Assembly (NCBI RefSeq): GCF_011305415.1
Contig: NZ_JAANOQ010000010.1
Location: 1 to 64,000, forward strand
Reading direction: 5' to 3'
Source of the DNA: Flavobacterium bernardetii
GTDB taxonomy: Bacteria > Bacteroidota > Bacteroidia > Flavobacteriales > Flavobacteriaceae
Length of the DNA stretch: 64,000 nt
Positions 15,774 to 24,550 of this stretch are shown one piece after another. Each line of letters starts with the position of its first letter. Position 1 is the stretch's first letter. A program made the position numbers and the translations under genes. Below the pieces are notes generated by a model. It worked only from the letters and a program-made list of their open reading frames with translations. It made no database searches and was not told the origin of the DNA.

Positions 15774-16031
15774 ATGGATACAGCAAGTGTGCCGGGATTT
15801 ATTAGAACTTTATTCTACATCATTTTGTTTTATTATTTATTTAAGTTCGCAATGAGATTGTTAGCACCATATTTGATGCAAAAAGTCGCGAAAAAAGCAG
15901 AAGAACATATTAAAAAACAATTTGAACAACAGCAACAACAATATCAATCGCCAGTAGAAAACCAACAAGAAGTTCCTAAAAAGGAAAAGAAAGTTGTAGG
16001 TGATTATATCGATTACGAAGAAGTTGAATAA
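15774..16031 (+). CDS. DUF4834 family protein
   Basis: 85 residues from ATG 15774. One membrane segment (IRTLFYIILFYYLFKFAMRL) is followed by a basic helix, a glutamine-rich stretch (QFEQQQQQYQ) and the conserved C-terminal KKVVGDYIDYEEVE of DUF4834, a family confined to Bacteroidota. TATTTTTG at 15749-15756 is a possible -7 element. A longer frame to 15594 runs into the divergent gene and is not used. Placed just before yfhO as in relatives. Function unknown. Confidence 0.85.
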   Translation: MDTASVPGFIRTLFYIILFYYLFKFAMRLLAPYLMQKVAKKAEEHIKKQFEQQQQQYQSPVENQQEVPKKEKKVVGDYIDYEEVE

Positions 16032-16053
16032 AAATTAAAAACTAACGGTTGTC

Positions 16054-16124
16054 ATTCTGAATTTATTTCAGAATCTATCGTTTTTTTATTTTCGTATTTT
16101 AAGAATCTGAAACAAGTTCAGATT
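16054..16124. repeat. Pair of dispersed TCTGAA/TTCAGA hairpins
   Basis: ATTCTGAA, five bases, TTCAGAAT at 16054-16074, and AATCTGAAACAAGTTCAG plus ATT at 16104-16124, both preceded or followed by GTCA or GACA. The second is the exact reverse complement of the palindrome at 83-103 and related to 10344-10364. Confidence 0.75.
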
Positions 16125-16154
16125 GACAAAACCTATATTATTTTTTAAACTAAA

Positions 16155-18584
16155 ATGAAGAAATTAGAAAAATTTGCGCCACATTTATATGCCATTTTTG
16201 GTTTTATAGTAATTGCTGTTATTTATTTTTATCCAGTTTTGTCTGGAAAACAAATATTACAATCTGATATTGCGCAATACACTGGTATGGCTAAAGAACA
16301 AAACGACTTTAGAAACGAATACCATGATGAGCCATATTGGACAAATAGCGCGTTTGGTGGAATGCCAACGTATCAATTAGGTGCAAAATATCCTCATAAT
16401 TACATTAAAAGTTTAGATAGTGCCTTACGATTTTTACCTCGTCCTGCCGATTATTTATTTTTATATTTCTTAGGTTTTTATGTCTTATTATTGAGTTTAA
16501 GAGTCAAACCTTTACTCGCTTTCTTTGGTGCTTTAGCCTTTGGTTTTTCAACTTATTTGATAATAATTATTGGAGTAGGGCATAATGCCAAAGCACATGC
16601 TATAGCTTATATCCCTCTTCTTTTAGCCGGAATTATTTATGTTTTAAATAAGCGTTATTTAATTGGAGGAATTATCACGGTTTTAGCAGCAGCTTTGGAA
16701 ATTCAGGCAAACCACTTCCAAATGACGTATTATTTTTTATTTTTAATTGCTTTTATTGTAGCAGTTTATGCGTTTGAAGCGATAAAAAATAAAGAATTTT
16801 CTGATTTGTATAAATCATTTGGTATCTTTTTAGGAGCTGCCGTTTTAGCAATGGGTGTCAATGCTACTGGATTGTTGGCCACTTCTGAATATGCACAAAA
16901 TTCTACTCGTGGAAAAAGTGAATTAACTATTGACGAAACTGGTAAAAAGAAAGTCAATGATAATGCTATGAGTAATGAATATATCACACAATATAGTTAC
17001 GGAATTGCTGAAAGCTTGAATTTAATAGCACCAAAATTATTTGGTTCTGGAGGTGATAAATTTGATAAAGATTCAAAATTAGTGAATTATGCTATCGAAA
17101 GCGGTGTGCCAGAATCTGAAGCAATTGATATGGTTAACAGACAAGCTTCTACTTATTGGGGTGACCAACCTGGTGTTGCTGCTCCAGCATATATTGGAAT
17201 AATCGTTTTCTTTTTAGCTGTTTTAGCCTTTTTTGTTGAAAACAGAAGAATAAAATATGCGTTATTAGCCGGAATTATATTTTCATTATTGCTTTCTTTC
17301 GGTAAAAATTTAAATGGATTAACTCAATTTTTTATTGATTATGTGCCATTATATAATAAGTTTAGAGCAGTTTCATCTATTCAAGTTATTTTAGAATTGT
17401 GTTTTCCAGCTTTAGCTATTTTAGGATTCCATAGTTTCTTAAATTTAGATGATGAAGAGAAACGTAAAAAAGCATTAAATTATAGTTTTGGAATTACTGC
17501 AGGGTTATTAGCAATTATTTATATTTTAGGTAAAACATATTTCAAGTTTTATAATGAAGGTGAAGCTAAAATTGAAAAAATAGTTTTAGACTTAATCGTT
17601 GCAGACAGACAAGAAATGTATTTTTCTACAATTTACAGAGCATTTGGTTTATTGGTAGTTGCTTTTGGAGCGATGTTTTTATTCTTAAAGAAAACATTTT
17701 CACAATTTACAACTGTAGTTATTGTAGGTTTAGTAATGGTTTTAGATTTATTTGTAGTTGATAAAAACTATGTAAAAGCGGATGATTTTGTATCGAAAAG
17801 TCAAATAGAAAGACCTTTTGGTGAGCCAACTGATGCTGATTTACATATTTTAGAAGATACTACTAATTTTAGAGTTTTTGACGTAGATGGAAACATTAAT
17901 AGTGGAAGAGCTTCGTTTTTTCATCAATCAGTTGGTGGTTATAGTGCCGTAAAACCTAAGAAATTCCAAGAAATTTTTGATTACCAAATTGCCAATAATA
18001 ATATGGAAGTTTGGAACATGCTAAACACAAAATATATTATTAAAGGAGATGAAGAAGGAAGACCTCAAGCTTTAGAAAACCCAAGTGCAAACGGAAATGC
18101 TTGGTTTGTTTCAAAAGTTAATGTAGTTAATTCTGCAGATGAAGAAATGAAAGCTCTAAATAAGTTGAAAACTAAAGAGGAAGCGACTTATATGAAACCA
18201 GCTTTAACAAAAGTTGCTTTAAATTTTGAAACTGGTAAAGATTCAACTTCAACTATTGAACTGACTTCATACAAACCAAATCATTTAAAATATACTTCAA
18301 ACAATTCTAAAAATGGATTTGGTGTGTTTTCTGAAATGTATTACGAAAATGGTTGGAAAGCTTTTATTGATGGAAAAGATACTGAAATTTACAATGTTAA
18401 CTACGTTTTACGTGGTTTAAAAATTCCAGCAGGAAAACATACAATCGAATTCAAATTTGAACCTCAAGTGGTAAAAAAAGGAAGTATGATCTCTTTGATT
18501 TCAACACTTTTAATGCTTTTAACTATTGGTTTAGGTGTTTTTTACTGGAGAAAACAGAATAAGAATCTGACTGAGATAAAATAA
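16155..18584 (+). CDS. YfhO family membrane protein
   Basis: 809 residues. About 12-13 hydrophobic segments, from residue 12 through 530 with a last one at 780-798. A large extracytoplasmic region with SAFGGMPTYQL and YPHNYIK in the first loop and a C-terminal beta-rich domain (about 560-775). YfhO proteins are GT-C-fold-like; in Firmicutes they decorate lipoteichoic acid, and in Bacteroidota their substrate is not settled. Here it starts a run of surface-polysaccharide genes (glycosyltransferase 18644, flippase 20061), which supports a role in cell-envelope glycan modification. Confidence 0.9.
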   Translation: MKKLEKFAPHLYAIFGFIVIAVIYFYPVLSGKQILQSDIAQYTGMAKEQNDFRNEYHDEPYWTNSAFGGMPTYQLGAKYPHNYIKSLDSALRFLPRPADYLFLYFLGFYVLLLSLRVKPLLAFFGALAFGFSTYLIIIIGVGHNAKAHAIAYIPLLLAGIIYVLNKRYLIGGIITVLAAALEIQANHFQMTYYFLFLIAFIVAVYAFEAIKNKEFSDLYKSFGIFLGAAVLAMGVNATGLLATSEYAQNSTRGKSELTIDETGKKKVNDNAMSNEYITQYSYGIAESLNLIAPKLFGSGGDKFDKDSKLVNYAIESGVPESEAIDMVNRQASTYWGDQPGVAAPAYIGIIVFFLAVLAFFVENRRIKYALLAGIIFSLLLSFGKNLNGLTQFFIDYVPLYNKFRAVSSIQVILELCFPALAILGFHSFLNLDDEEKRKKALNYSFGITAGLLAIIYILGKTYFKFYNEGEAKIEKIVLDLIVADRQEMYFSTIYRAFGLLVVAFGAMFLFLKKTFSQFTTVVIVGLVMVLDLFVVDKNYVKADDFVSKSQIERPFGEPTDADLHILEDTTNFRVFDVDGNINSGRASFFHQSVGGYSAVKPKKFQEIFDYQIANNNMEVWNMLNTKYIIKGDEEGRPQALENPSANGNAWFVSKVNVVNSADEEMKALNKLKTKEEATYMKPALTKVALNFETGKDSTSTIELTSYKPNHLKYTSNNSKNGFGVFSEMYYENGWKAFIDGKDTEIYNVNYVLRGLKIPAGKHTIEFKFEPQVVKKGSMISLISTLLMLLTIGLGVFYWRKQNKNLTEIK

Positions 18585-18643
18585 TATTATACCAAACCTG
18601 ATAGATTTTAAAATTTGTCAGATTTATTTTTCAACATACTATT

Positions 18644-19936
18644 TTGAGTTCAAACAAAGTTTTAATTATCACTTATTATTGGCCGCCAGCAGGTGGACCA
18701 GGCGTGCAACGTTGGTTGAAGTTTGTAAAATATCTTCCTGATTTTGGTGTAGAACCGATTGTTTATATTCCAGAAAACCCGAGTTATCCTTTAATCGATG
18801 AAAAATTACTTTCTGAAGTTTCTGATGCAACCGTTATTCTGAAAAATAAAATCTTTGAACCCTATGCTTTAGCTTCATTTTTATCGAAAAATAAAACGAA
18901 AAAGTTAGGCGCTGGAATCATTACGCAAAAGAAAAAACAATCGTTTATTGAAAAAACCATGCTTTGGGTTCGTGGAAACGTTTTTATTCCAGATGCACGT
19001 GTTTTTTGGGTGAAACCCTCAGTCAAATATCTTAAAAAATATATTCAAGAAAATAATATTGAAACCATTATAACGACTGGTCCGCCACATAGTTTGCATT
19101 TGATTGGTTTAGATTTAAAAAAACAACTCAACGTAAATTGGATTGCCGATTTTCGTGATCCTTGGACAACCATTGGCTATCATAAAGAACTGAAATTATC
19201 AAAGTGGGCGAGTGCCAAGCACAAAGCTTTGGAAAAAGAAGTCATGAATACTAGTGATACGATTTTAGTCACTTCGCCAACCACAAAAACAGAATTTGAA
19301 AGTATAACGAATAAGCCAATTGAAGTCATTACTAATGGGTATGATATTGAAAAAATCGAAAAGAAACCTTTAGACGAAAACTTTACGTTGGCACATATTG
19401 GTTCGTTTTTATCTGAAAGAAATCCGCAAATTTTATGGGAATCTTTATCGGAATTAATTCAAGAAAATAAAGATTTTGCTACGTTTTTTAAATTGAAATT
19501 AATTGGAGCAGTCAGTAAAGAAGTGTTGCAATCAATTTCAGATTTTAAGTTAGATAATTTTGTGCAGAATTTAGGTTATGTTTCACATGAAGAAGCTTTG
19601 GTGCATCAAAGAAGTTCACAAGTTTTATTGCTAATAGAAATTGATTCGGAAGACACCAAATGCATTATTCCAGGAAAACTATTTGAATACATGGTTTCCG
19701 AAAGACCAATATTAGCCATCGGACCAAAAAACTCTGATTTTGAAAACATCATTAAACAGACAAATACAGGAGTTTTTTATCAATATTCCGAGAAAAACGA
19801 ACTAAAAAATCAAATTTCGACCTATTTTAATCAATATTTAGCCAAAAATCTAAAAGTAAATGCTGTCGGTTTACAACAATTTAGCAGAAAAAGTTTGACT
19901 GAGAAGTTAGCCGGAGTTTTGAGGCAAAAGGGATAA
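18644..19936 (+). CDS. Glycosyltransferase, family 4-like
   Basis: 430 residues, two Rossmann-like halves (GT-B). N-terminal KVLIITYYWPPAGGPGVQRW, acceptor-side loop; TTGPPHSLHLIGLDLKK near 145; WIADFRDPWTTIGYHKEL near 166; C-terminal half with LAHIGSFLSERNP, QNLGYVSHEEALVHQR and IIPGKLFEYMVSERPILAIG, which carries the E of the family's E-x7-E-like donor site. It transfers a sugar from a nucleotide donor; acceptor unknown. The frame has no ATG near its start: TTG at 18644 encodes the first residue of the conserved N-terminus. Part of the glycan cluster with YfhO and the flippase. Confidence 0.88.
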   Translation: MSSNKVLIITYYWPPAGGPGVQRWLKFVKYLPDFGVEPIVYIPENPSYPLIDEKLLSEVSDATVILKNKIFEPYALASFLSKNKTKKLGAGIITQKKKQSFIEKTMLWVRGNVFIPDARVFWVKPSVKYLKKYIQENNIETIITTGPPHSLHLIGLDLKKQLNVNWIADFRDPWTTIGYHKELKLSKWASAKHKALEKEVMNTSDTILVTSPTTKTEFESITNKPIEVITNGYDIEKIEKKPLDENFTLAHIGSFLSERNPQILWESLSELIQENKDFATFFKLKLIGAVSKEVLQSISDFKLDNFVQNLGYVSHEEALVHQRSSQVLLLIEIDSEDTKCIIPGKLFEYMVSERPILAIGPKNSDFENIIKQTNTGVFYQYSEKNELKNQISTYFNQYLAKNLKVNAVGLQQFSRKSLTEKLAGVLRQKG

Positions 19937-20060
19937 GGCAAAAGTAAAAAGTAAAAAGAGACAAGTAAAAAACTAGAAACGAATTTCGAACAACGAATTC
20001 TGATTTTTGAAATAAATTAAAACTTCATACTCAAAACTGTACACTGAATACTAAAAAAAT

Positions 20061-21539
20061 ATGGGAATCGTAATTAAGCAATCTATTAAAAACACCATTG
20101 TAACTTTTATTGGTTTTGCAATTGGTGCGATTAATGTTTTGTATATGTATCCTGTTTTTTTGGGTAAAGATTATTTAGGTTTAACCAATTATGTTTTATC
20201 TGCAGCTAATATTCTATATCCGATTTTATCTTTCGGAATTCAGAATACTTTAATTAAATTTTTTAATGAGAATAATAAGACAGAAGAAGATTTAAGCAGT
20301 TATTTTAGCTATATGCTTTTATTGCCTTTGCTAATAATTATACCGTTTTTTGCTTTGTTTTATGCTTTTTATGAAAATATAGCTTTGTATGAATCGGCAA
20401 AAAATGCAATAGTTTACGATTTTGTTTGGGAAATTCCATTAATCGCTATGTTTATTGGGTATTTTGAAATTTTTTATGCTTGGTTAAGAGCACACATGAA
20501 ATCAGTTTTTGGTTCGTTTGTAAAAGAAGTTTTTGTTAGAATTTTAGTTACCATTTCCCTTTTTGGAGTGTATTTTAAAGTCATAACGTTACCAGAATTT
20601 ATTCATTCGTTGGTTTTAGTTTACGGAATTAGTTTGTTAGTGATCATTTATTATGCTAATAAAACTAAGAAAATTCAGTTAAGTAAAAAGTTTCCAAAGA
20701 ACACAAAGTCCATTTTTGTATTTACCATTTTCATTATTTTATCAGCAAGTGTAGCCAATATGTTGTTAGATATCGATAAATACATGATTAATCAATTCTT
20801 AAAAATTGAAAACATTGCATTTTATTCTTTAGCGGTTTATTTGGCTATGGTAATTTCCGTTCCTCAACGAGCGATGCATCAAATTACGTATCCAATTACG
20901 GCTAAATTGATGAGTGAAAACAAATGGCAAGAATTAAATGAATTGTATAAAAAATCGTCAGTAACACTTCAAGTAATTGGTGGTTTAATTTATATTGGCA
21001 TTTTAGTAAACATTAAGCAATTGTATGCACTTTTGCCAGATGAAGGTTATGATCAAGGCTTATTTGTGGTTTTTACGATTGGATTATCTAAATATTTTGA
21101 TGTGATTTTAGGGAATAATAATTCTATCATTTTTAATTCTAAATATTACAAAGCGGTATTAGTTTTAGGGGTTTTATTAGTATTTGTCATCGTTGGATTA
21201 AATTTAATTTTCATACCAAAATTTGGTATTGATGGTGCAGCTTTAGCAACACTAATCGCCATTGGAATGTACAGTTTAGCTAAATTATTATTTGTAGTTT
21301 TTAAAATGAAATTATTTCCGTTTACGAAAAACACCATCGTTTCATTTATAATTGCATTAGTTTTATTTTTAGGATTTTATTTTTGGGAATTTCCTTTTCA
21401 TCCAATTGTAAATATTGGTTTGAAATCAGCTATCATTTCAGTTTTATACTTGTCATTACACTATTATTTCAAAGTGTCTAGCGATATTAATTTTGTGATT
21501 AGAAATACAGTGGAGAAATTCTTAAAAATTAAAATATAA
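20061..21539 (+). CDS. Polysaccharide flippase (Wzx-like, MOP superfamily)
   Basis: 492 residues with about 14 evenly spaced hydrophobic segments over the whole length and short loops, the MOP (MATE/Wzx) plan. The N-terminal KQSIKNTIVTFIGFAIGAIN and DYLGLTNYVLSAANILYPI are the usual start of oligosaccharide flippases. It would move lipid-linked sugar units across the inner membrane. It follows a glycosyltransferase by 124 bp, with no promoter or terminator visible between. Substrate unknown. Confidence 0.88.
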   Translation: MGIVIKQSIKNTIVTFIGFAIGAINVLYMYPVFLGKDYLGLTNYVLSAANILYPILSFGIQNTLIKFFNENNKTEEDLSSYFSYMLLLPLLIIIPFFALFYAFYENIALYESAKNAIVYDFVWEIPLIAMFIGYFEIFYAWLRAHMKSVFGSFVKEVFVRILVTISLFGVYFKVITLPEFIHSLVLVYGISLLVIIYYANKTKKIQLSKKFPKNTKSIFVFTIFIILSASVANMLLDIDKYMINQFLKIENIAFYSLAVYLAMVISVPQRAMHQITYPITAKLMSENKWQELNELYKKSSVTLQVIGGLIYIGILVNIKQLYALLPDEGYDQGLFVVFTIGLSKYFDVILGNNNSIIFNSKYYKAVLVLGVLLVFVIVGLNLIFIPKFGIDGAALATLIAIGMYSLAKLLFVVFKMKLFPFTKNTIVSFIIALVLFLGFYFWEFPFHPIVNIGLKSAIISVLYLSLHYYFKVSSDINFVIRNTVEKFLKIKI

Positions 21540-21542
21540 AAA

Positions 21543-21827
21543 AATCCTTTGAATCCTTTCAATCTGCGTGCAAATCTTTTCGTGAGATGCTTTCAGCATG
21601 ACAAACTATACGTAAAGATAAATCCTTAACCACAATCCAAAAAAATCCTTTGAATCCTTTCAATCTGCGTGCAAATCATTTCGTGAGATGCTTTCAGCAT
21701 GGCAAACTATACGTAAATATAAATCCTTAACCACAATCCAAAATAATCCTTTGAATTCTTTCAATCTGCGTGCAAATCATTTCGTGAGATGCTTTCAGCA
21801 TGACAAACTATACGTAAATATAAATCC
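21543..21827. repeat. 101-bp tandem repeat, nearly three copies
   Basis: Units start at 21543, 21644 and 21745, a period of 101 bp exactly; the third stops at about 21827. Each contains CAATCTGCGTGCAAATC, the GATGCTTTCAGCATGACAAA hairpin (ATGCTTTCAGCAT) and ACTATACGTAAA. Copies 1 and 2 differ at about five positions. It lies 3' of the flippase gene. No coding role is visible: the plus-strand frame through it has no start with support. Confidence 0.92.
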
Positions 21828-21849
21828 GCCAAATCCGCGTACCAAACAA

Positions 21850-21883
21850 AAAAAATCCCGCTTCGTTTTCACGTTACGGGATT
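21850..21883 (-). terminator. Terminator of the RG-rich secreted protein gene
   Basis: On the minus strand GAATCCCGTAACGTG, a short loop and CGAAGCGGGATT fold into a stem (AATCCCG/CGGGATT outside, CGT/ACG inside), followed by eight T. Confidence 0.75.
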
Positions 21884-21908
21884 CTTCAATCAATCAACCA
21901 ACTATAAA

Positions 21909-22586
21909 CTATCCTTTTCTCTCAACAGCGTCTTTTTTAACGCCATCGATGTCTTCTTTTTTCATTTTTTCTTTGCTACCATCTTTTTTGTAGTAGTAAA
22001 AATCACCATCGTCATCATTTCCGTAATCATCATCGTGATAATCACCTCCGCTATAACCTGCTGGGCAAGGGTTGTATTGGTAACCGTAGTTCATTCCGTT
22101 TACAAAACCTGTAACACCTACAATTTCTCCATGGTAGTTATAAAATAATCGCATTCCACCAATTCTTGTTAAGGCAAAACTATTGTAAGTCATATAAACA
22201 CTACCAATTCTTCTTACTCTTCCGTAGTAGTCGTAGTTGACAAAAACATTACCAATACGTCTAACTCTTCCATAGTTGTCGTGCTCAATTTTTATACCTC
22301 TTACGCCTCTGTTTTCAAGGTTTGTAGTTGGAACTCCACCACGTCTTGCTATATAACTACTGTTTCCTGTGTTGAAATCGAAATCTCCGTTCGGAAAAAC
22401 GTAAAATGAAATGCCTCTTTCTCTAAATTCTATTGGTTCAGCATCTCTATAATCAATAGCATAATAATTGTTATGTCCGTTATAATGACCATTTCCGTTT
22501 CCACGTCTGTCAGTTCTTATTTCTTGTGCAAAAGTTGCGTTTAACATTAATATGAAACTGGCAACTAAAAATGTAATTTTTCTCAT
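21909..22586 (-). CDS. Secreted protein with tandem YGRVRRIG repeats
   Basis: 225 residues. Signal peptide 1-20 (ATFAQ). The centre has a 17-19-residue repeat with cores NYGRVRRIGNVFVNYD, YYGRVRRIGSVYMTYN and SFALTRIGGMRLFYN, then an acidic stretch (YHDDDYGNDDDGD) and a basic helical tail. The repeats look like short beta hairpins. One internal cysteine. The family is common in flavobacteria but has no known function. Single gene with its own terminator. Confidence 0.75.
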   Translation of the reverse strand: MRKITFLVASFILMLNATFAQEIRTDRRGNGNGHYNGHNNYYAIDYRDAEPIEFRERGISFYVFPNGDFDFNTGNSSYIARRGGVPTTNLENRGVRGIKIEHDNYGRVRRIGNVFVNYDYYGRVRRIGSVYMTYNSFALTRIGGMRLFYNYHGEIVGVTGFVNGMNYGYQYNPCPAGYSGGDYHDDDYGNDDDGDFYYYKKDGSKEKMKKEDIDGVKKDAVERKG

Positions 22587-22871
22587 GATTTCTAAGTTTT
22601 AATTGTTAAACATTTTACGAATTGTTTTCGTTAATTAGGTGTTTTCAATTGCTGTGCCAAAGCCCAAATTATAAGTGATAACGATATGATAACGACTTGT
22701 TAATGATTTCTAATTTGTTGATATTTAGGTTTTTATTTGTTTGTTTTTGATGTTGATGTAAATTTTTCATATTGATGTTGATTTTCGATATTGAATTTTG
22801 CTATTGATTTTTGATTTTTGTTTTTGTCATTGCATTTGAATTTAGTATTTTAGCACAAATCTAAAACCACA

Positions 22872-24548
22872 ATGAAAAAGTCGATAGCCATTTTATTAGT
22901 ATTAGCCAGTCAAGTAATTTTTGCTCAATATCCAAAAGATTATTTCCGATCACCCTTAGATATTCCAATAAATTTATCCGGAACCTTTGGAGAACTCCGC
23001 CCGAATCATTTTCATTCCGGATTAGATATTCGAACTAATAATGTAGAAGGATTACCAGTTTATGCTGCTGCAGATGGAATTATTATTAGAATAAAAGTTT
23101 CTGCATTCGGTTACGGTAAAGCATTATATGTTGCACATCCAAATGGTTATACTACAGTTTACGGTCATCTTCAAAAATTTAGTGATAAAATTGAAGCGTA
23201 CGTAAAAGAACAGCAATACCGTCAAAAAAGTTACGAAGTAGAATTATATCCAAGTACTTTAAAAGTTACTCAATCTGAAATTATTGCTTTATCAGGAAAT
23301 TCAGGTGGAAGTGGTGGTCCACATTTGCATTTTGAATTTAGAGATACGGCTACAGAAAAAATCATCAATCCGATGGCTTTTGGAATGAATAAATTAATTA
23401 AAGACGAAATGAATCCTGTGATTTCAAGTTTAATGGTTTATCCAGCAAACGATTCAACTTCGGTAAATAAAAGTAAAAATCCAGTTAGTTTATCGTTACA
23501 AAAACAAGTGGATGGTTCGTTTTTAGCTTCAAAAGTCGTAGCAAGTGGAAAAATAGGTTTCGCACTTAATTCTTATGATTTGTCGACCAATAACTACAAT
23601 AAAAACGGAATTTATAAGGTAGTGAGTTATGTAAACGGTTCACAGAATTTTAAATTTGAGTTTGATACTTTTGCTTTTGATGAATCGAAGCACATCAATT
23701 ATTTTATAGATTTTAATCGATATAAAAAACTAAAACAGCGTTTCCAGAAATTATATATTAAAGAAAGTTATCCTTTATCTTTAGTAAGCGGAAATACAAA
23801 AAATGGAATTTTAGATATTAAACCGAATGTAGCTTATACGTATAAAATTGAAGTTTTTGATTTTCACGGAAATAAAACAATTGTAAATGTTCCCATTTTA
23901 TTTGAAAAAGAAGTAAATCCAGCTCCCATTACTTCAAAAGGAAATTTTTACATAAAAACAAAATCCGATTATAATTTCGAATTCGAAAAAACGGCGGTTT
24001 ATATTCCAGTAAATGCTTTATATGAAAATGCCTATTTGAATGTTAGCGAAAAAGATAATATTTTAGATATTGAAAACAATTACGAAGCCATTCAAAACGG
24101 ATTAACCGTAACTTTAGATATGTCACATTTATCTGAAGAAGAACAGAAAAAAGCTTTTGTAGGTACGATTTTGGGTATGAAATTAGAATATAACTCATCT
24201 TTTAGAAAAGCGAATAAAGTTTCTACGAAAGTGAAAGCATTTGGGAAATATAAAGTCGGATTTGATAATGTAGCACCTCGAATTTACAATCCAAACTTTA
24301 TTGAAGGCAGCAATATTTCTAAATTAACTACGTTAAGTGTTTCTATTAGTGATGCAATTTCCGGAATTGATTCGTACAATGCGTATTTAAATGGCGAATG
24401 GATTTTAATGGAATACGATTATAAAACGAAAAAACTAGTTCATAATTTAAAAGATGAAAAAGTGATTTCAGGAAAAAATGATATTAAAATTGTGGTTACA
24501 GATAAGTTAGACAATACAGCCACATTTTCATCCAATTTTATATACTAA
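22872..24548 (+). CDS. M23 family metallopeptidase, secreted
   Basis: 558 residues. Signal peptide to about 18 (VIFAQ). The M23 (LytM) zinc site is near the N-terminus: HxxxD as HSGLD at 48-52 and the HxH motif PHLHFEF at 150-156, with GHL at 98-100. The metal ligands are all present, so it should be an active peptidoglycan endopeptidase. The remaining 380 residues have no known catalytic motif and may be beta-sandwich domains. It ends 2 bp before the TonB receptor gene, a pairing seen in other Flavobacteriaceae. Confidence 0.93.
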   Translation: MKKSIAILLVLASQVIFAQYPKDYFRSPLDIPINLSGTFGELRPNHFHSGLDIRTNNVEGLPVYAAADGIIIRIKVSAFGYGKALYVAHPNGYTTVYGHLQKFSDKIEAYVKEQQYRQKSYEVELYPSTLKVTQSEIIALSGNSGGSGGPHLHFEFRDTATEKIINPMAFGMNKLIKDEMNPVISSLMVYPANDSTSVNKSKNPVSLSLQKQVDGSFLASKVVASGKIGFALNSYDLSTNNYNKNGIYKVVSYVNGSQNFKFEFDTFAFDESKHINYFIDFNRYKKLKQRFQKLYIKESYPLSLVSGNTKNGILDIKPNVAYTYKIEVFDFHGNKTIVNVPILFEKEVNPAPITSKGNFYIKTKSDYNFEFEKTAVYIPVNALYENAYLNVSEKDNILDIENNYEAIQNGLTVTLDMSHLSEEEQKKAFVGTILGMKLEYNSSFRKANKVSTKVKAFGKYKVGFDNVAPRIYNPNFIEGSNISKLTTLSVSISDAISGIDSYNAYLNGEWILMEYDYKTKKLVHNLKDEKVISGKNDIKIVVTDKLDNTATFSSNFIY

Positions 24549-24550
24549 TT

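Noticed and set aside
21688..21993. 101-residue plus-strand ORF across the 101-bp repeats
   Set aside because: Runs through the repeat and the terminator and into the convergent gene; no leader, so not a gene.
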